Notes: generated by a model not told the origin, from the sequence alone. Shown: positions 1 through 9,415, counted from the stretch's first letter. The stretch: DNA of 64,000 nt from Parcubacteria group bacterium M10-OD1-1 (GCA_003056145.1 LSNL01000003.1:186001-250000); one strand, 5' to 3'. A program made the numbers and translations.

Positions 1-1262
1 GCAAAATCAATGGGAGTAGATTCTTCCGGTAAATCAATAATGTCACCTAAAGGAGTAAAAGCAAAGATATGATTTTTAAAAAAATCAATTTTTAGGCTTT
101 CCATAAATTCTTTATCGTCCTTGCCTAAATCATTTTGCCACTCACGTAATTGTTTTATCCATGCTATTTCTTTGGCTGGAACTTTGGATTTTTCTGGAAA
201 AAGGAAATTTTTAAGTCCTCGTTTTTTTTCGGAATATATCCAGTGAGCTGCAATTCCGAATTCAGCTTCATTATTCATTTTTTCCGTCCGAATTTGAATT
301 TCTAAAAATTTTCCTTCTGGTCCAAAAATAGTTGTGTGAATAGACTGATAGCCATTAGGTTTAGGTAAAGAAATATAATCTTTAATTCGACCAATTAAGG
401 GACGATATTCTTTATGCACGATACCAAGAGTTTCATAACAATTAACAACCTCAGGAACAATAATTCTAATTCCAGCTAAATCGTAAATTTTATTGATATC
501 CATATCGTGTCTTTGTAATTTTTGAAAAAGACTATAGGGATGTTTATTGCGTCCATAGATAGCTAGAACTTTTATTTTTTCTTTAGCTAACTGTTTTTTT
601 AAAGTTTCAACAGTTTTTTGAATATACTTTTTCCGCTGGATTTTTTCAGTGGAAGACATTTTTACAATATCAGCGTAATTTTTTGGGTCTAAGTGTTTAA
701 AAGCTAAATCCTCTAAGCGAGCCTTAATATCTCCAATGCCTAAACGATTAGCAATAGGAGCATAAATTTCTAAGGTTTCTCTTGCAATTCTTTCTTGTTT
801 GTCCGGAGGAAGACTAGCTAAGGTTTCCATATTATTTAAACGGTCAGCTAGCTTAATGAGAACTACTCTGATATCAGCTGCCATAGCTAAAAACATTTTG
901 CGGAGATTTTCTAAATAAATTTCTTCTTTAGTTCCGCGTAATTTTATCTTACCTAATTTTGTCACTCCATCTACTAACTGGGTAATCTCTGGACCAAATT
1001 TTTTTTCTAATTCTTTTAAAGTAACTTCTGTATCTTCAGGGACATCATGAAGCACACCAGCCGCTATGGTTTTAGATCCCATTCCAATTTTAGCTAAATT
1101 AATAGCAGTATGAAGAGGATGTTGAATATAATCTTCTCCTGATTTTCTCTTTTGCCCTTGATGAGCTTTTTCTGCAAAATCGCAAGCACTTCTAATAAGT
1201 ACTTCTCTTTTAGAGCTTAATCTGACACGAACATTTATTAAAACATCTTTAACGGTAACCAT
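1..1262 (-). CDS. rel: RelA/SpoT-family (p)ppGpp synthetase/hydrolase, truncated by the window edge
   Basis: The reading frame starts at an ATG at 1262 and runs off the left edge, giving the first 420 residues. An HD hydrolase domain is visible, with HPLHTA near residue 47 and the metal-binding HD of HDVPEDTEV at about 72. The synthetase domain follows, with YGRNKHPYS near 236, GIRIIVPEV near 262 and KPNGYQSIHTT near 300. The first strands of the TGS domain (FAFTPLGDIIDLP) are seen just before the edge. Both catalytic halves look intact, so it should make and degrade the (p)ppGpp alarmone in the cytoplasm. It is the last gene of a minus-strand run behind dprA and topA, 103 bases after topA. 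A TATAAT hexamer lies at 1298-1303 on the minus strand, so it may also have its own promoter. Family assignment is firm; the C-terminal regulatory part is not visible. Confidence 0.94.
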   Translation of the reverse strand, partial: MVTVKDVLINVRVRLSSKREVLIRSACDFAEKAHQGQKRKSGEDYIQHPLHTAINLAKIGMGSKTIAAGVLHDVPEDTEVTLKELEKKFGPEITQLVDGVTKLGKIKLRGTKEEIYLENLRKMFLAMAADIRVVLIKLADRLNNMETLASLPPDKQERIARETLEIYAPIANRLGIGDIKARLEDLAFKHLDPKNYADIVKMSSTEKIQRKKYIQKTVETLKKQLAKEKIKVLAIYGRNKHPYSLFQKLQRHDMDINKIYDLAGIRIIVPEVVNCYETLGIVHKEYRPLIGRIKDYISLPKPNGYQSIHTTIFGPEGKFLEIQIRTEKMNNEAEFGIAAHWIYSEKKRGLKNFLFPEKSKVPAKEIAWIKQLREWQNDLGKDDKEFMESLKIDFFKNHIFAFTPLGDIIDLPEESTPIDF

Positions 1263-1365
1263 AAAATTTTAGTTTAAATAAGATCAAACTTACTTAAATT
1301 ATACTCCTATTTTTAATTTTAGCTATGAAAATAATTTTAGAAATTAAGTAAGTAGCTTAAGTAAT

Positions 1366-3621
1366 CTAGCTTAAGTTTTCTTTTTCAAAATGACATTCTT
1401 TTTTAGAACATTTTATTTTATTTTTTCCAACATAGACTAATAAACTATTGCATTGAGGACAAGTTTCTCCTGTTGGCTTATTCCAAAGTGCAAATTTACA
1501 TTTAGGATAAGCATTACATCCATAAAATACTCGTCCTCGTTTAGATTTTTTTTCTACTAATTCACCTTCTTGGCATTCAGGACATTTCACCCCAGTTTTA
1601 TTTTCAATTTTTTTAATATTTTTACAATTAGGATAATTAGAACAACCCAAGAAAAACCCAAAGCGACCCTTTTTAACTACCATTGGAGCTCCACAAAGTT
1701 CACAAGTTTTACTGCCATTTTCTTTTTCAAATTTTTCTTCTACGGCTTTTTCTTCAGGCGTTTTTTCAGTATAACGGCAATTGGGATAGTTGGAACAAGC
1801 AATGAATTTTCCAAATCTTCCAAATTTAACAATTAAATCTCCACCACAATCAGGACAACTAGTGTCTAATTTTTCTTGAAAATCTTCTTTTTTTATTTCT
1901 TTAGTTTTACTTTCTAAATTCTTATGGAAAGGCTCATAAATCTTTTTTATAACAGGTACCCACTCTTTTTTCCCTTCGGCAATTTTATCTAAATCTTTTT
2001 CTAACTGAGCGGTAAATTGATAATCTACTATTTGAGAGAAGTGTTTTACTAATAAATCTGCTACTAGCACCCCAATTTCTAAGGGATAAAGTTTTTTATT
2101 TTCATCTTTATCAACATAATTTCTTTCTATAATCGTAGAAATAGTAGGAGCATAGGTAGAAGGACGACCAATGCCATTTTCTTCTAAGGTCTTAACTAAA
2201 GTAGCTTCACTATATCTAGCTGGGGGAGCAGTAAATTTTTGTTCAGGAATTATTTTAATTAATTTCAAGTTAGTTTGCTCTTCAATAATAGGTAATAATT
2301 TTTCAGTTACAGGTGGTTTCTCTCCGTAAATTCTGAGATACCCAGCAAACTTGATAGTAGATCCGTTAGCGCGTAAAGAATAAATAGTCGTTTCTTTTTC
2401 TTTTTGAGCTGAAATATCTAAAGTCAGGCTATCCATAATAGCTGGAGACATTTGACAAGCAATCATTCTTTGCCAAATTAATTTGTATAGACGATATTGC
2501 TTGGACTCCAAAAATTCCTTAATAGACTCTGGATCTTTTTCGGGAAAAGTCGGACGGATAGCTTCATGAGCTTCTTGAGCGCCTTTAGCTTTAGTTTTAT
2601 AAAATCTAGGAGTGGCTAGAGAATATTCTGGTCCAAACTTTTTATCGATAGTTTTTTTAGCAGTTAAAAGGGATTCCAATGATAAGTTAAAACTATCAGT
2701 ACGCATATAGGTGATCAGTCCAACTGAGCCTTCTGAACCTAATTTAATTCCTTCATACAGTTGTTGAGCTAACATCATTGTTTGTTTAGTGCTGTAGCCT
2801 AATTTACTATTGGCATCTTGTTGAAGTGTGGAAGTTGTGTAAGGAGCAGGAGGATTTTTATGTACTTCTTTTTTTGTAACTTTAGAAACTTTATAATCAG
2901 CTGTTTCTAAAAAATCAACAATTTTGGTAGATTGTTTTTTACTTTTAATGCCTAATTTGCCAAAGGCTTTATTATTTTCTTTAACTACTCTGGCTTCAAA
3001 GCTAGTTATTTTTTCTGGTTTTTTAGTTGGAGGCTTTAGTTGAGCTAAAATATTCCAATATTCTTGAGGCTTAAATTTTTCAATCTCTTTTTCTCGTTCT
3101 ACGATTAAACGGAGAGCAACTGATTGAACTCGCCCAGCACTTAAACCCCTTCTAATTTTTTTCCAGAGAAAAGGAGATAGTTCATAGCCGACTAATCTAT
3201 CTAATACTCTTCTGGCTTGTTGAGCATTAACTAAATTTTCATCAATTTGACGAGTATTTTCTAATGCTTTTTCAATAGCTTTTTTAGTAATTTCATGAAA
3301 AACAATTCGCTCTATTTTGCTATTTTCTAAGCCTAAAGCTTTAACTAGATGCCAAGAGATAGCCTCTCCTTCACGGTCTTCATCAGTTGCTAAAATTACT
3401 TCCTCAGCTTTCTTAACTAGTTTTTTTAATTCTGAAACTCGGGTCTTAGCTTTATTTGGAATAACATATTTGGGAGTAAAATTATTTTCTAAGTCAATGC
3501 CCATTTCCTTTTTCGGAAGGTCTCTAATATGTCCATAAGAAGATTTGACTAGAAACTTCTTACCTAAAAATTTAGTGATAGTTTTAGCTTTAGTGGGTGA
3601 CTCTACAATGACTAGTTTCAT
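1366..3621 (-). CDS. topA: DNA topoisomerase I
   Basis: A type IA topoisomerase of 751 residues that relaxes negative supercoils. The Toprim domain opens the protein (VIVESPTKAKTI) and carries the acidic motif ATDEDREGEAISWH near residue 80. The catalytic tyrosine is Tyr305 in GLITYMRTDS. The C-terminal 165 residues hold four cysteine clusters of the topoisomerase zinc-ribbon type: CPDCGG...CSNYPNC, CELCGA...CSNYPNC, CPECQE...CNAYPKC and CPQCN...CSKKEC. The length is a little below the E. coli enzyme (865 aa). It sits between dprA upstream (51-base gap) and rel downstream on the same strand; dprA-topA is a common bacterial gene order. No Shine-Dalgarno sequence precedes the start. Confidence 0.97.
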   Translation of the reverse strand: MKLVIVESPTKAKTITKFLGKKFLVKSSYGHIRDLPKKEMGIDLENNFTPKYVIPNKAKTRVSELKKLVKKAEEVILATDEDREGEAISWHLVKALGLENSKIERIVFHEITKKAIEKALENTRQIDENLVNAQQARRVLDRLVGYELSPFLWKKIRRGLSAGRVQSVALRLIVEREKEIEKFKPQEYWNILAQLKPPTKKPEKITSFEARVVKENNKAFGKLGIKSKKQSTKIVDFLETADYKVSKVTKKEVHKNPPAPYTTSTLQQDANSKLGYSTKQTMMLAQQLYEGIKLGSEGSVGLITYMRTDSFNLSLESLLTAKKTIDKKFGPEYSLATPRFYKTKAKGAQEAHEAIRPTFPEKDPESIKEFLESKQYRLYKLIWQRMIACQMSPAIMDSLTLDISAQKEKETTIYSLRANGSTIKFAGYLRIYGEKPPVTEKLLPIIEEQTNLKLIKIIPEQKFTAPPARYSEATLVKTLEENGIGRPSTYAPTISTIIERNYVDKDENKKLYPLEIGVLVADLLVKHFSQIVDYQFTAQLEKDLDKIAEGKKEWVPVIKKIYEPFHKNLESKTKEIKKEDFQEKLDTSCPDCGGDLIVKFGRFGKFIACSNYPNCRYTEKTPEEKAVEEKFEKENGSKTCELCGAPMVVKKGRFGFFLGCSNYPNCKNIKKIENKTGVKCPECQEGELVEKKSKRGRVFYGCNAYPKCKFALWNKPTGETCPQCNSLLVYVGKNKIKCSKKECHFEKENLS

Positions 3622-3671
3622 AAGTAGTAAATTTAAATTTATTTAAATAAATAATAAGTGGAGTTAGTTTA

Positions 3672-4745
3672 TTATAATTGAATATAGTTTTGTCCGCCAA
3701 TATTTTTAATCCAGCCTTTAATTTCTAGCATTGCTAAATTAGAAGCGACAATGGCAGTTTGAAGTTTAACTAGTTTTGCAATATTGTCAATGTGAATAGG
3801 CGTGGAGGATAAAATTTTCATTATTTTTTCTTCTTCTAAATTAGCAGGTTTCTGAGTTGGAGTTACCGGGGATGGAATAAAAGAAAAATTTATTTCTTCT
3901 AAAATATCTTTTAAACCGGTAACTACCTTAGCCCCGTTTTTAATCAAATTATTAGTGCCTTTAGACTCTGGAGATAGAATAGAACCCGGAACAGCTAAAA
4001 CTTCTCTATTATATTCTAACGCCATTTGAGCAGTTATTAAAGTTCCACTTTTTTCTCCAGCTTCTATTACTAGGGTGCCAAGAGTCAAACCAGCTACAAT
4101 TCTATTTCTAGCAGGAAAAGTCATTCTTCCCGCTGGAGTTTCTAATGGATATTCACTTAATAAAGCCCCATTTTGGATTATTTCTCTAGATAAATTAAAA
4201 TTATATCGAGGATAGATATTTCTATCGTCTAGGCTGTTACCTAAAATAGCCAGAGTCTTTCCTTCTCCTTGGATAGCTCCTTGATGAGCAAAAGCATCAA
4301 TTCCTAAAGCCATACCACTAACAATAATTATTCCTAGTTTTGCTAATTCTTTAGCTATTTTGAATGCAACTTGAGAGCCGTAAGGGGTATATTTACGAGC
4401 ACCTACAATAGCTAACATTGGCGATTGGTTAAAACTAAATTTACCGCGTTGATATAAAATATAAGGGGGATTATGAATTTCTTTTAGAAGGGTGGGATAA
4501 TTTTTATCAGAGAGAGCAATTATATTAATGGATTCCTTTTGTAACTTATCCCATTCTTCAATAGGGTTGATTTGTTTTCTGGCAAAAACTATTTTTTCAG
4601 CTAATTTTTCACTAATTGGAGCATTCTTTAAAGCAGTTAAATTAGCTTTCCAAATATTTTCAGGAGAGGCAAATTGATTAAGCAGAAGTCTAATTTTTTG
4701 AGAGCCAACACCAGAAATTTTATTGAGGGCGTTAAGATATTTCAT
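3672..4745 (-). CDS. dprA: DNA-processing protein DprA (Smf)
   Basis: A 357-residue DprA, which loads RecA on incoming single-stranded DNA during natural transformation. The N-terminal 60 residues form a helix-hairpin-helix/SAM-like segment (NKISGVGSQKIRLLLNQF). The Rossmann-type core follows, with VGARKYTPYG, SGMALGIDAFAHQGAI, SEYPLETPAGRMTFPARN and GEKSGTLITAQMALE, all family signatures. The last 60 residues resemble the winged-helix tail (EEEKIMKILSSTPIHIDNIAK). It is the first gene of the minus-strand group with topA and rel. Its promoter overlaps that of the divergent gene at 4864. DprA is often kept in reduced Patescibacteria genomes that take up DNA; no other competence gene lies in this window. 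Confidence 0.95.
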   Translation of the reverse strand: MKYLNALNKISGVGSQKIRLLLNQFASPENIWKANLTALKNAPISEKLAEKIVFARKQINPIEEWDKLQKESINIIALSDKNYPTLLKEIHNPPYILYQRGKFSFNQSPMLAIVGARKYTPYGSQVAFKIAKELAKLGIIIVSGMALGIDAFAHQGAIQGEGKTLAILGNSLDDRNIYPRYNFNLSREIIQNGALLSEYPLETPAGRMTFPARNRIVAGLTLGTLVIEAGEKSGTLITAQMALEYNREVLAVPGSILSPESKGTNNLIKNGAKVVTGLKDILEEINFSFIPSPVTPTQKPANLEEEKIMKILSSTPIHIDNIAKLVKLQTAIVASNLAMLEIKGWIKNIGGQNYIQL

Positions 4746-4773
4746 TATAAGTTGAATAATAGATCTTTTATTT

Positions 4774-4824
4774 AGAATAGCATAATCATAATTATCTTGA
4801 CAAATATTTAATATATGCTAAAAT
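4774..4824. promoter_or_regulatory. Overlapping divergent promoters for dprA (minus) and the 4864 gene (plus)
   Basis: On the plus strand TTGACA (4797-4802) is followed after 16 bases by TAAAAT (4819-4824). On the minus strand TTGTCA (complement of 4798-4803) is followed after 18 bases by TATTCT (complement of 4774-4779). The two -35 boxes share five base pairs, so RNA polymerase could probably occupy only one direction at a time. Assigned by consensus match only. Confidence 0.6.
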
Positions 4825-4863
4825 AGTTGGAACTAAAAATAATCATTTAAAATTGTTAATTCA

Positions 4864-5925
4864 ATGGATAATAATCAAAAAAGAAGCCAGATGAAAAAGA
4901 ATCAAAAAGCTCAATGGCTATTTTTAACTTTAACTAATAATTTAATTGCTGATTTAGGTGAAAGATCACAAGAAATTATTAAGAAGAGATTTGGTCTTTC
5001 TGTTGAGAAAGGGGAAACTTTAGAGAAAATTGGAACACGCTACGAAGTAACAAGAGAGAGAATTAGGCAAGTAATTGCAGAATCTTTAAAAAAAGTTACT
5101 GATAAGATTAAAGAAGAAGAATTTGAAAAAGTCCAACAAAGAATTATTTTTACAATTGATAAAAATAATGGTATTATTAAAGAAACGGATATTATTAAAA
5201 AATTTAATTTAGAGGAAACTAAAGAGGCTAACGCTATAAAGTTTTTTGTTATCTGTTTACAAGATATCTATTCAATAGAAGAAAAAGGATTGATTGAAAA
5301 ATCGTGGATTATGTCTAAAGAAATTCTTCAAAATGTTAAAAAAATTATTTTAACTGCTGAAAAAATTTTTCAAAAAGAAAAAAAGATTTTATCAGAAAAA
5401 GATATTGTGGAAAAAATTAGTTTATTAAACCCAAGTTTTTCTTCAGAACAAATTCTTAATTTGTTAAGAGTTTCAGTCCGAGTTAAAAAAAATAATTTTA
5501 ATAAGTGGGGTTTATCAACTTGGGATGAAATTAGCCCTAAGGGTACAAGAGAAAGAGTCTACTTATTATTAAAAGAAAAAAATAAACCTCTGCATTTTAC
5601 AGAAATTGCTCAATTAATTGATAAGTATAAAATAGGTAAGAAAAAAGCTCATCCTCAAACTATTCATAATGAATTAATTAAAGATGATAGATTTGTACTA
5701 ATTGGGAGAGGAGTTTATGCTTTAAAGGAGTGGGGATATTTTAAGGGCACAATTAAAGAAGTAATAAGAGATATTTTAAAAAAATATCGTCAACCATTGA
5801 ATAAAGAAACAATTGTTGGGGAAGTTTTAAAAATTAGAAGAGTTAAAAAAGCCACTGTAATAATTAATCTGAATAACTCTCAACTATTTCAAAAAAAGAA
5901 TAATTTATATGAATTAAAAAAGTAA
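4864..5925 (+). CDS. Sigma-70 region 4-like / HARE-HTH domain transcription regulator
   Basis: A 353-residue predicted DNA-binding protein. Residues about 30-80 read like sigma-70 region 4 (KKRFGLSVEKGETLEKIGTR followed by VTRERIRQVI), the part that normally contacts the -35 box, but there are no sigma region 2 or 3 sequences. Residues about 235-285 match the HARE-HTH (RpoE/delta-like) winged helix, with KPLHFTEIAQLIDKYKIG and DDRFVLIGRGVYALKEWGY. The rest is helical and lysine-rich. It could act as an accessory transcription factor or anti-promoter protein. It is not a complete sigma factor, and its target is unknown. It is transcribed divergently from dprA from an overlapping promoter. The domain calls are good; the function is inferred. 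Confidence 0.75.
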   Translation: MDNNQKRSQMKKNQKAQWLFLTLTNNLIADLGERSQEIIKKRFGLSVEKGETLEKIGTRYEVTRERIRQVIAESLKKVTDKIKEEEFEKVQQRIIFTIDKNNGIIKETDIIKKFNLEETKEANAIKFFVICLQDIYSIEEKGLIEKSWIMSKEILQNVKKIILTAEKIFQKEKKILSEKDIVEKISLLNPSFSSEQILNLLRVSVRVKKNNFNKWGLSTWDEISPKGTRERVYLLLKEKNKPLHFTEIAQLIDKYKIGKKKAHPQTIHNELIKDDRFVLIGRGVYALKEWGYFKGTIKEVIRDILKKYRQPLNKETIVGEVLKIRRVKKATVIINLNNSQLFQKKNNLYELKK

Positions 5926-6010
5926 ATAGTTTAGTAGGTTGCGACTACTAGGATAGAAAGATATTAGAAATGAATAGTAGAATAGCTAAAAATAAAGAAA
6001 ACAAAAATCA

Positions 6011-7282
6011 ATGAATAATATTAATCAGTTTTTTCAAATCATTAAAGTTATTGGTGAAACTATTTATTTTTTTTGGTGGATTATTTTCCCTATTACTTTT
6101 TATTATATTTTTAAAATTATTTGGATTGACTTTGTTGCTATATATTCATCTCATTCTTGGTATAACAGTCAGAAGTGGTCTTTACTGGAAATTATTCCTC
6201 CCAGAGAAATTGAGAAAGGTCCTCAAATGATGGAGAATATTTTTATTGGTTTAACTGGAGTTTTAACAACTTTTGATACTTTCTCGGAATATATTACAGG
6301 GGCGTGGTATCATGATCGTTTCACTGTTGAATTAATAGGAGCAGAAGGAAAAATTCATTTTTATATTCGTACTCAGAAAAAATATAGAAATATGGTTAGG
6401 TCGCATATTTATGCACAATATCCAGATGCTCAAATTCTAGAAGTAGAGGATTATGTGGAAAATTTTCCTAAAGTTGTACCTAATAAACACTGGGATATGT
6501 GGGGAACTGATTTTGAATTTGTGGCTAATGATGCAATTCCTATTAAAACGTATGATAAATTTGAAGAAAATGTAACTGGTGAAATGATTGATCCGATGGC
6601 AGCTTTAACGGAATCTCTTGGCTCTTTAGCTCCTGGACAACATCTTTGGCTTCAATTTATTTTGCAACCTTTGCCAGAGCCAAGAAAGAAAGAGTTGGAA
6701 GGAATTATTAAAGAATTAAAAGGTGAGGCAAAGGAATCATTTAACGGCGTAGCTCAGGATTTATTAGAAGTTTTAAATTTGAAAAATATTATTAAAGGTC
6801 TTTTTACGAAGATAGAATTTCAGGGCACTGAAAAGGATGTTTTACAACCTTTAGAGTTTAGACTTTCTCCAATGGAAAAAGAGCGTTTAAAGGCGACAGA
6901 AGAAAATTTAGGGAGAAATCTTTTTAGCACTAAAATGAGAATGATTTACTTGGGACGAAGAGAAAATTTTGATAAATCTAATATGTCAGCTTTTATTGGA
7001 GCCATCAAACAATTTAATGATTTAAATTTAAATCAAGTAAAGCCAGAGGATATAAGTAAAACTTACGCTAATATTTTTTTTACTGAGGGTAGATTAGCAC
7101 TAAGAAAAAGAAAGCTGTACGATCGTTATAAAAAAAGAAATATGGATGGGAAAAAGATAATATTTTCTACTAAAGAATTAGCGACAGTATTCCATTTTCC
7201 TGATATGGGAGTTAAGACTCCAGCCATTCAAAGAGTAGACTCTAAATTGGGTTCAGCGCCGGGTAATTTACCAATAAAATAA
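6011..7282 (+). CDS. Conserved membrane protein paired with a VirD4-like ATPase, function unknown
   Basis: A 423-residue protein with one strong hydrophobic stretch at about residues 17-45 (IYFFWWIIFPITFYYIF) and a long, mainly hydrophilic remainder, so it is probably anchored by its N terminus with a cytoplasmic domain. No enzymatic motif was recognised. It lies 20 bases before the VirD4/TraG-like ATPase gene, and the two probably form an operon and a complex. From memory, similar two-gene pairs recur in Patescibacteria genomes; this could not be checked here. A DNA- or protein-translocation accessory role is an inference from the neighbour only. Confidence 0.55.
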   Translation: MNNINQFFQIIKVIGETIYFFWWIIFPITFYYIFKIIWIDFVAIYSSHSWYNSQKWSLLEIIPPREIEKGPQMMENIFIGLTGVLTTFDTFSEYITGAWYHDRFTVELIGAEGKIHFYIRTQKKYRNMVRSHIYAQYPDAQILEVEDYVENFPKVVPNKHWDMWGTDFEFVANDAIPIKTYDKFEENVTGEMIDPMAALTESLGSLAPGQHLWLQFILQPLPEPRKKELEGIIKELKGEAKESFNGVAQDLLEVLNLKNIIKGLFTKIEFQGTEKDVLQPLEFRLSPMEKERLKATEENLGRNLFSTKMRMIYLGRRENFDKSNMSAFIGAIKQFNDLNLNQVKPEDISKTYANIFFTEGRLALRKRKLYDRYKKRNMDGKKIIFSTKELATVFHFPDMGVKTPAIQRVDSKLGSAPGNLPIK

Positions 7283-7302
7283 TTTTTTTTATTAAATAAA
7301 CA

Positions 7303-9195
7303 ATGAGTGAAATAAATTTTTTTGCCAAAACTAACTTTAGGAATCAAGAACAAATTTTTGGTATCAAGAGAGACGATCGACGTCGTCATGCTTATATAAT
7401 CGGAAAGACCGGAATGGGAAAGTCTAGTTTATTAGAAAATATGGCCATTCAAGATATTAAAAATGGTGAAGGTGTTTGTGTTGTAGATCCTCATGGAGAA
7501 TTTGCTGAAAAAATGGTGCGAGCTATCCCTGAAAATAGAATTAATGATGTTGTTTATTTTAATCCAGCTGATTTAGATTTTCCTATTGCTTTTAATATCT
7601 TAGAATCTGTTGATGAAGATAAAAAAAACTTAGTCGCTTCAGGAATGATGGGAGTTTTTAAAAAGATTTGGCCGGATGTTTGGAGTCCGAGAATGGAATA
7701 TATTTTGAATAATACTATCTTAGCTTTATTGGACTATCCTGGCTCAACGATGTTGGGTGTTAATAGGATGATGAGTGATAAAGATTTCAGAAAAAGAGTT
7801 TATCCAAAAATAAAAGATCCTGTGGTAAAATCATTTTGGATTAATGAATTTGACAAATGGGAGGATAGATTCAGAAAAGAAGCTGTAGCTGCTATCCAGA
7901 ACAAGGTAGGACAGTTTCTTTCTTCCCCGGTTATTAGACATATTATTGGACAGCCGAAATCAACTATTGATATGCGAGAAATTATGGATAACAAGAAGAT
8001 ATTAATAGTTAATCTTTCAAAAGGAAAAATCGGTGAAGATGCTATGCATCTTTTGGGAGGAATGGTAATTACAAAAATTCAATTAGCAGCCATGGGGAGA
8101 GTTGATATCCCTGAAGAAAAACGAGATGATTTTTATCTATATGTAGATGAATTTCAAAACTTTGCTACCGAATCATTTGCTAACATCTTGAGTGAAGCCA
8201 GAAAATATAGATTGAATTTAATTTTGGCTCATCAGTATATAAATCAATTGATTTTTGACGGTAATGCAACAGTTAAAGATGCTATTTTTGGTAATATTGG
8301 AACCATAATTTCTTTCCGAGTAGGAGCTGATGATGCTGAATATTTAGAAAGGGAATTTGAACCAGTTTTTATAGCAAGTGATATTGTTAATTTATCTAAA
8401 TACCAGGTTTATTTAAAATTAATGATTGATGGAATTGCTGGCGATGCTTTTTCAGCGGCAACTTTACCACCAATTGACGTAACTAGATTAGAGGGTAACA
8501 CTCAAAAAGTTATAGAAGCTTCCAGAGGTAGATATGGTGGAGTTAGAAAAGAAATTGAAGAAAAGATTGCTCGTTGGAGTGGAATGTTTGATTTCGATGA
8601 AATAGAAAAAATGAAGAAAAAAAATATTATAAATCAGAAATCCAGGTTAATTAACAAAAATAATTTATCAGAAAAAAAAGAAGATTTTAATATTAACCAA
8701 ACAAAAAAAAATCTTAATCAGACAGCAAAAAATGATTTAGTTACCTCAGAAACTAACAGTAAGCTTAAAAATAGACAATTATCAGAAAATCAACAATTAA
8801 CAGAGAATAGAGAATTGCACGATGCTGTGTGTGGTACTTGTGGAGGGGAAATAAAAGTTCCTTTTAGACCAGATCCTCAACGACCAACTTTTTGTCGGGA
8901 GTGCTTAAAAGATTATCAACGAGCTAAAGCTAGAGATGAAAATGAAAAAAGAGAAAAAGGAAGAGTTCAAGATAAAGATTATCAGAAAAATAGAAATGAT
9001 TCATTGAAGAAAAAATATTCTCAAGCGGAAAGTTCTCGTCCAGTAGCTTTTATTTCACGAGAAAAACCAATAAGCTTAAATCAGGTTAGCCATATAGGAC
9101 CTAAGAAATTTGGATCTCGGAGAAACAAAGTAGGTGTTAATTTAAAAGAAGTCAAAAAATTGATGGATAAAGCTCAAAATAATAAAGATGAATAA
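7303..9195 (+). CDS. VirD4/TraG-like type IV secretion coupling ATPase with C-terminal zinc ribbon
   Basis: A 630-residue P-loop ATPase. Walker A is GKTGMGKSS near residue 33, followed by VVDPHGEFAEKM. Walker B is FYLYVDEFQNFAT near 282, and LNLILAHQYINQL follows, all as in coupling proteins of conjugation systems. It lacks an obvious N-terminal membrane segment, so the 6011 protein may supply the anchor. Residues about 450-510 are a low-complexity Asn/Lys/Gln linker. A zinc ribbon (CGTCGGEIKVPFRPD with CREC) follows at about 508-545, and the tail is basic. No relaxase, VirB4 or pilin gene is nearby, so a classical conjugation system is not evident. It overlaps the next small gene by 8 bases (9188-9195). 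Confidence 0.8.
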   Translation: MSEINFFAKTNFRNQEQIFGIKRDDRRRHAYIIGKTGMGKSSLLENMAIQDIKNGEGVCVVDPHGEFAEKMVRAIPENRINDVVYFNPADLDFPIAFNILESVDEDKKNLVASGMMGVFKKIWPDVWSPRMEYILNNTILALLDYPGSTMLGVNRMMSDKDFRKRVYPKIKDPVVKSFWINEFDKWEDRFRKEAVAAIQNKVGQFLSSPVIRHIIGQPKSTIDMREIMDNKKILIVNLSKGKIGEDAMHLLGGMVITKIQLAAMGRVDIPEEKRDDFYLYVDEFQNFATESFANILSEARKYRLNLILAHQYINQLIFDGNATVKDAIFGNIGTIISFRVGADDAEYLEREFEPVFIASDIVNLSKYQVYLKLMIDGIAGDAFSAATLPPIDVTRLEGNTQKVIEASRGRYGGVRKEIEEKIARWSGMFDFDEIEKMKKKNIINQKSRLINKNNLSEKKEDFNINQTKKNLNQTAKNDLVTSETNSKLKNRQLSENQQLTENRELHDAVCGTCGGEIKVPFRPDPQRPTFCRECLKDYQRAKARDENEKREKGRVQDKDYQKNRNDSLKKKYSQAESSRPVAFISREKPISLNQVSHIGPKKFGSRRNKVGVNLKEVKKLMDKAQNNKDE

Positions 9196-9415
9196 ATTTA
9201 ACTTAAATAGAAGTGTTCCGACACATTTAGCTTTCGTGATGATTTTAGTAGTAAGTTTTTTAGTTGCTGTTATTTGCTTAAAAACAGCTAATAAAATAAT
9301 TACTAACGCTAGAAAATCAACTGAGTTTAATGTTAATCAAAGGATGAAGCGACTTATGCTGAAGCATAATCAATTAAGAATGATAGAAAAAAATGGTACA
9401 CAAGAAAATGAATAA
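9188..9415 (+). CDS. Small single-pass membrane protein, unknown
   Basis: A 75-residue protein with one hydrophobic helix at about residues 13-31 (LAFVMILVVSFLVAVICL) and a basic, polar C terminus. It overlaps the end of the VirD4-like gene and the start of mnmA, each time through the octamer ATGAATAA, which suggests translational coupling in one operon. No family was recognised. It may be a membrane partner of the upstream ATPase, but the evidence is only position and topology. Confidence 0.6.
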   Translation: MNKFNLNRSVPTHLAFVMILVVSFLVAVICLKTANKIITNARKSTEFNVNQRMKRLMLKHNQLRMIEKNGTQENE

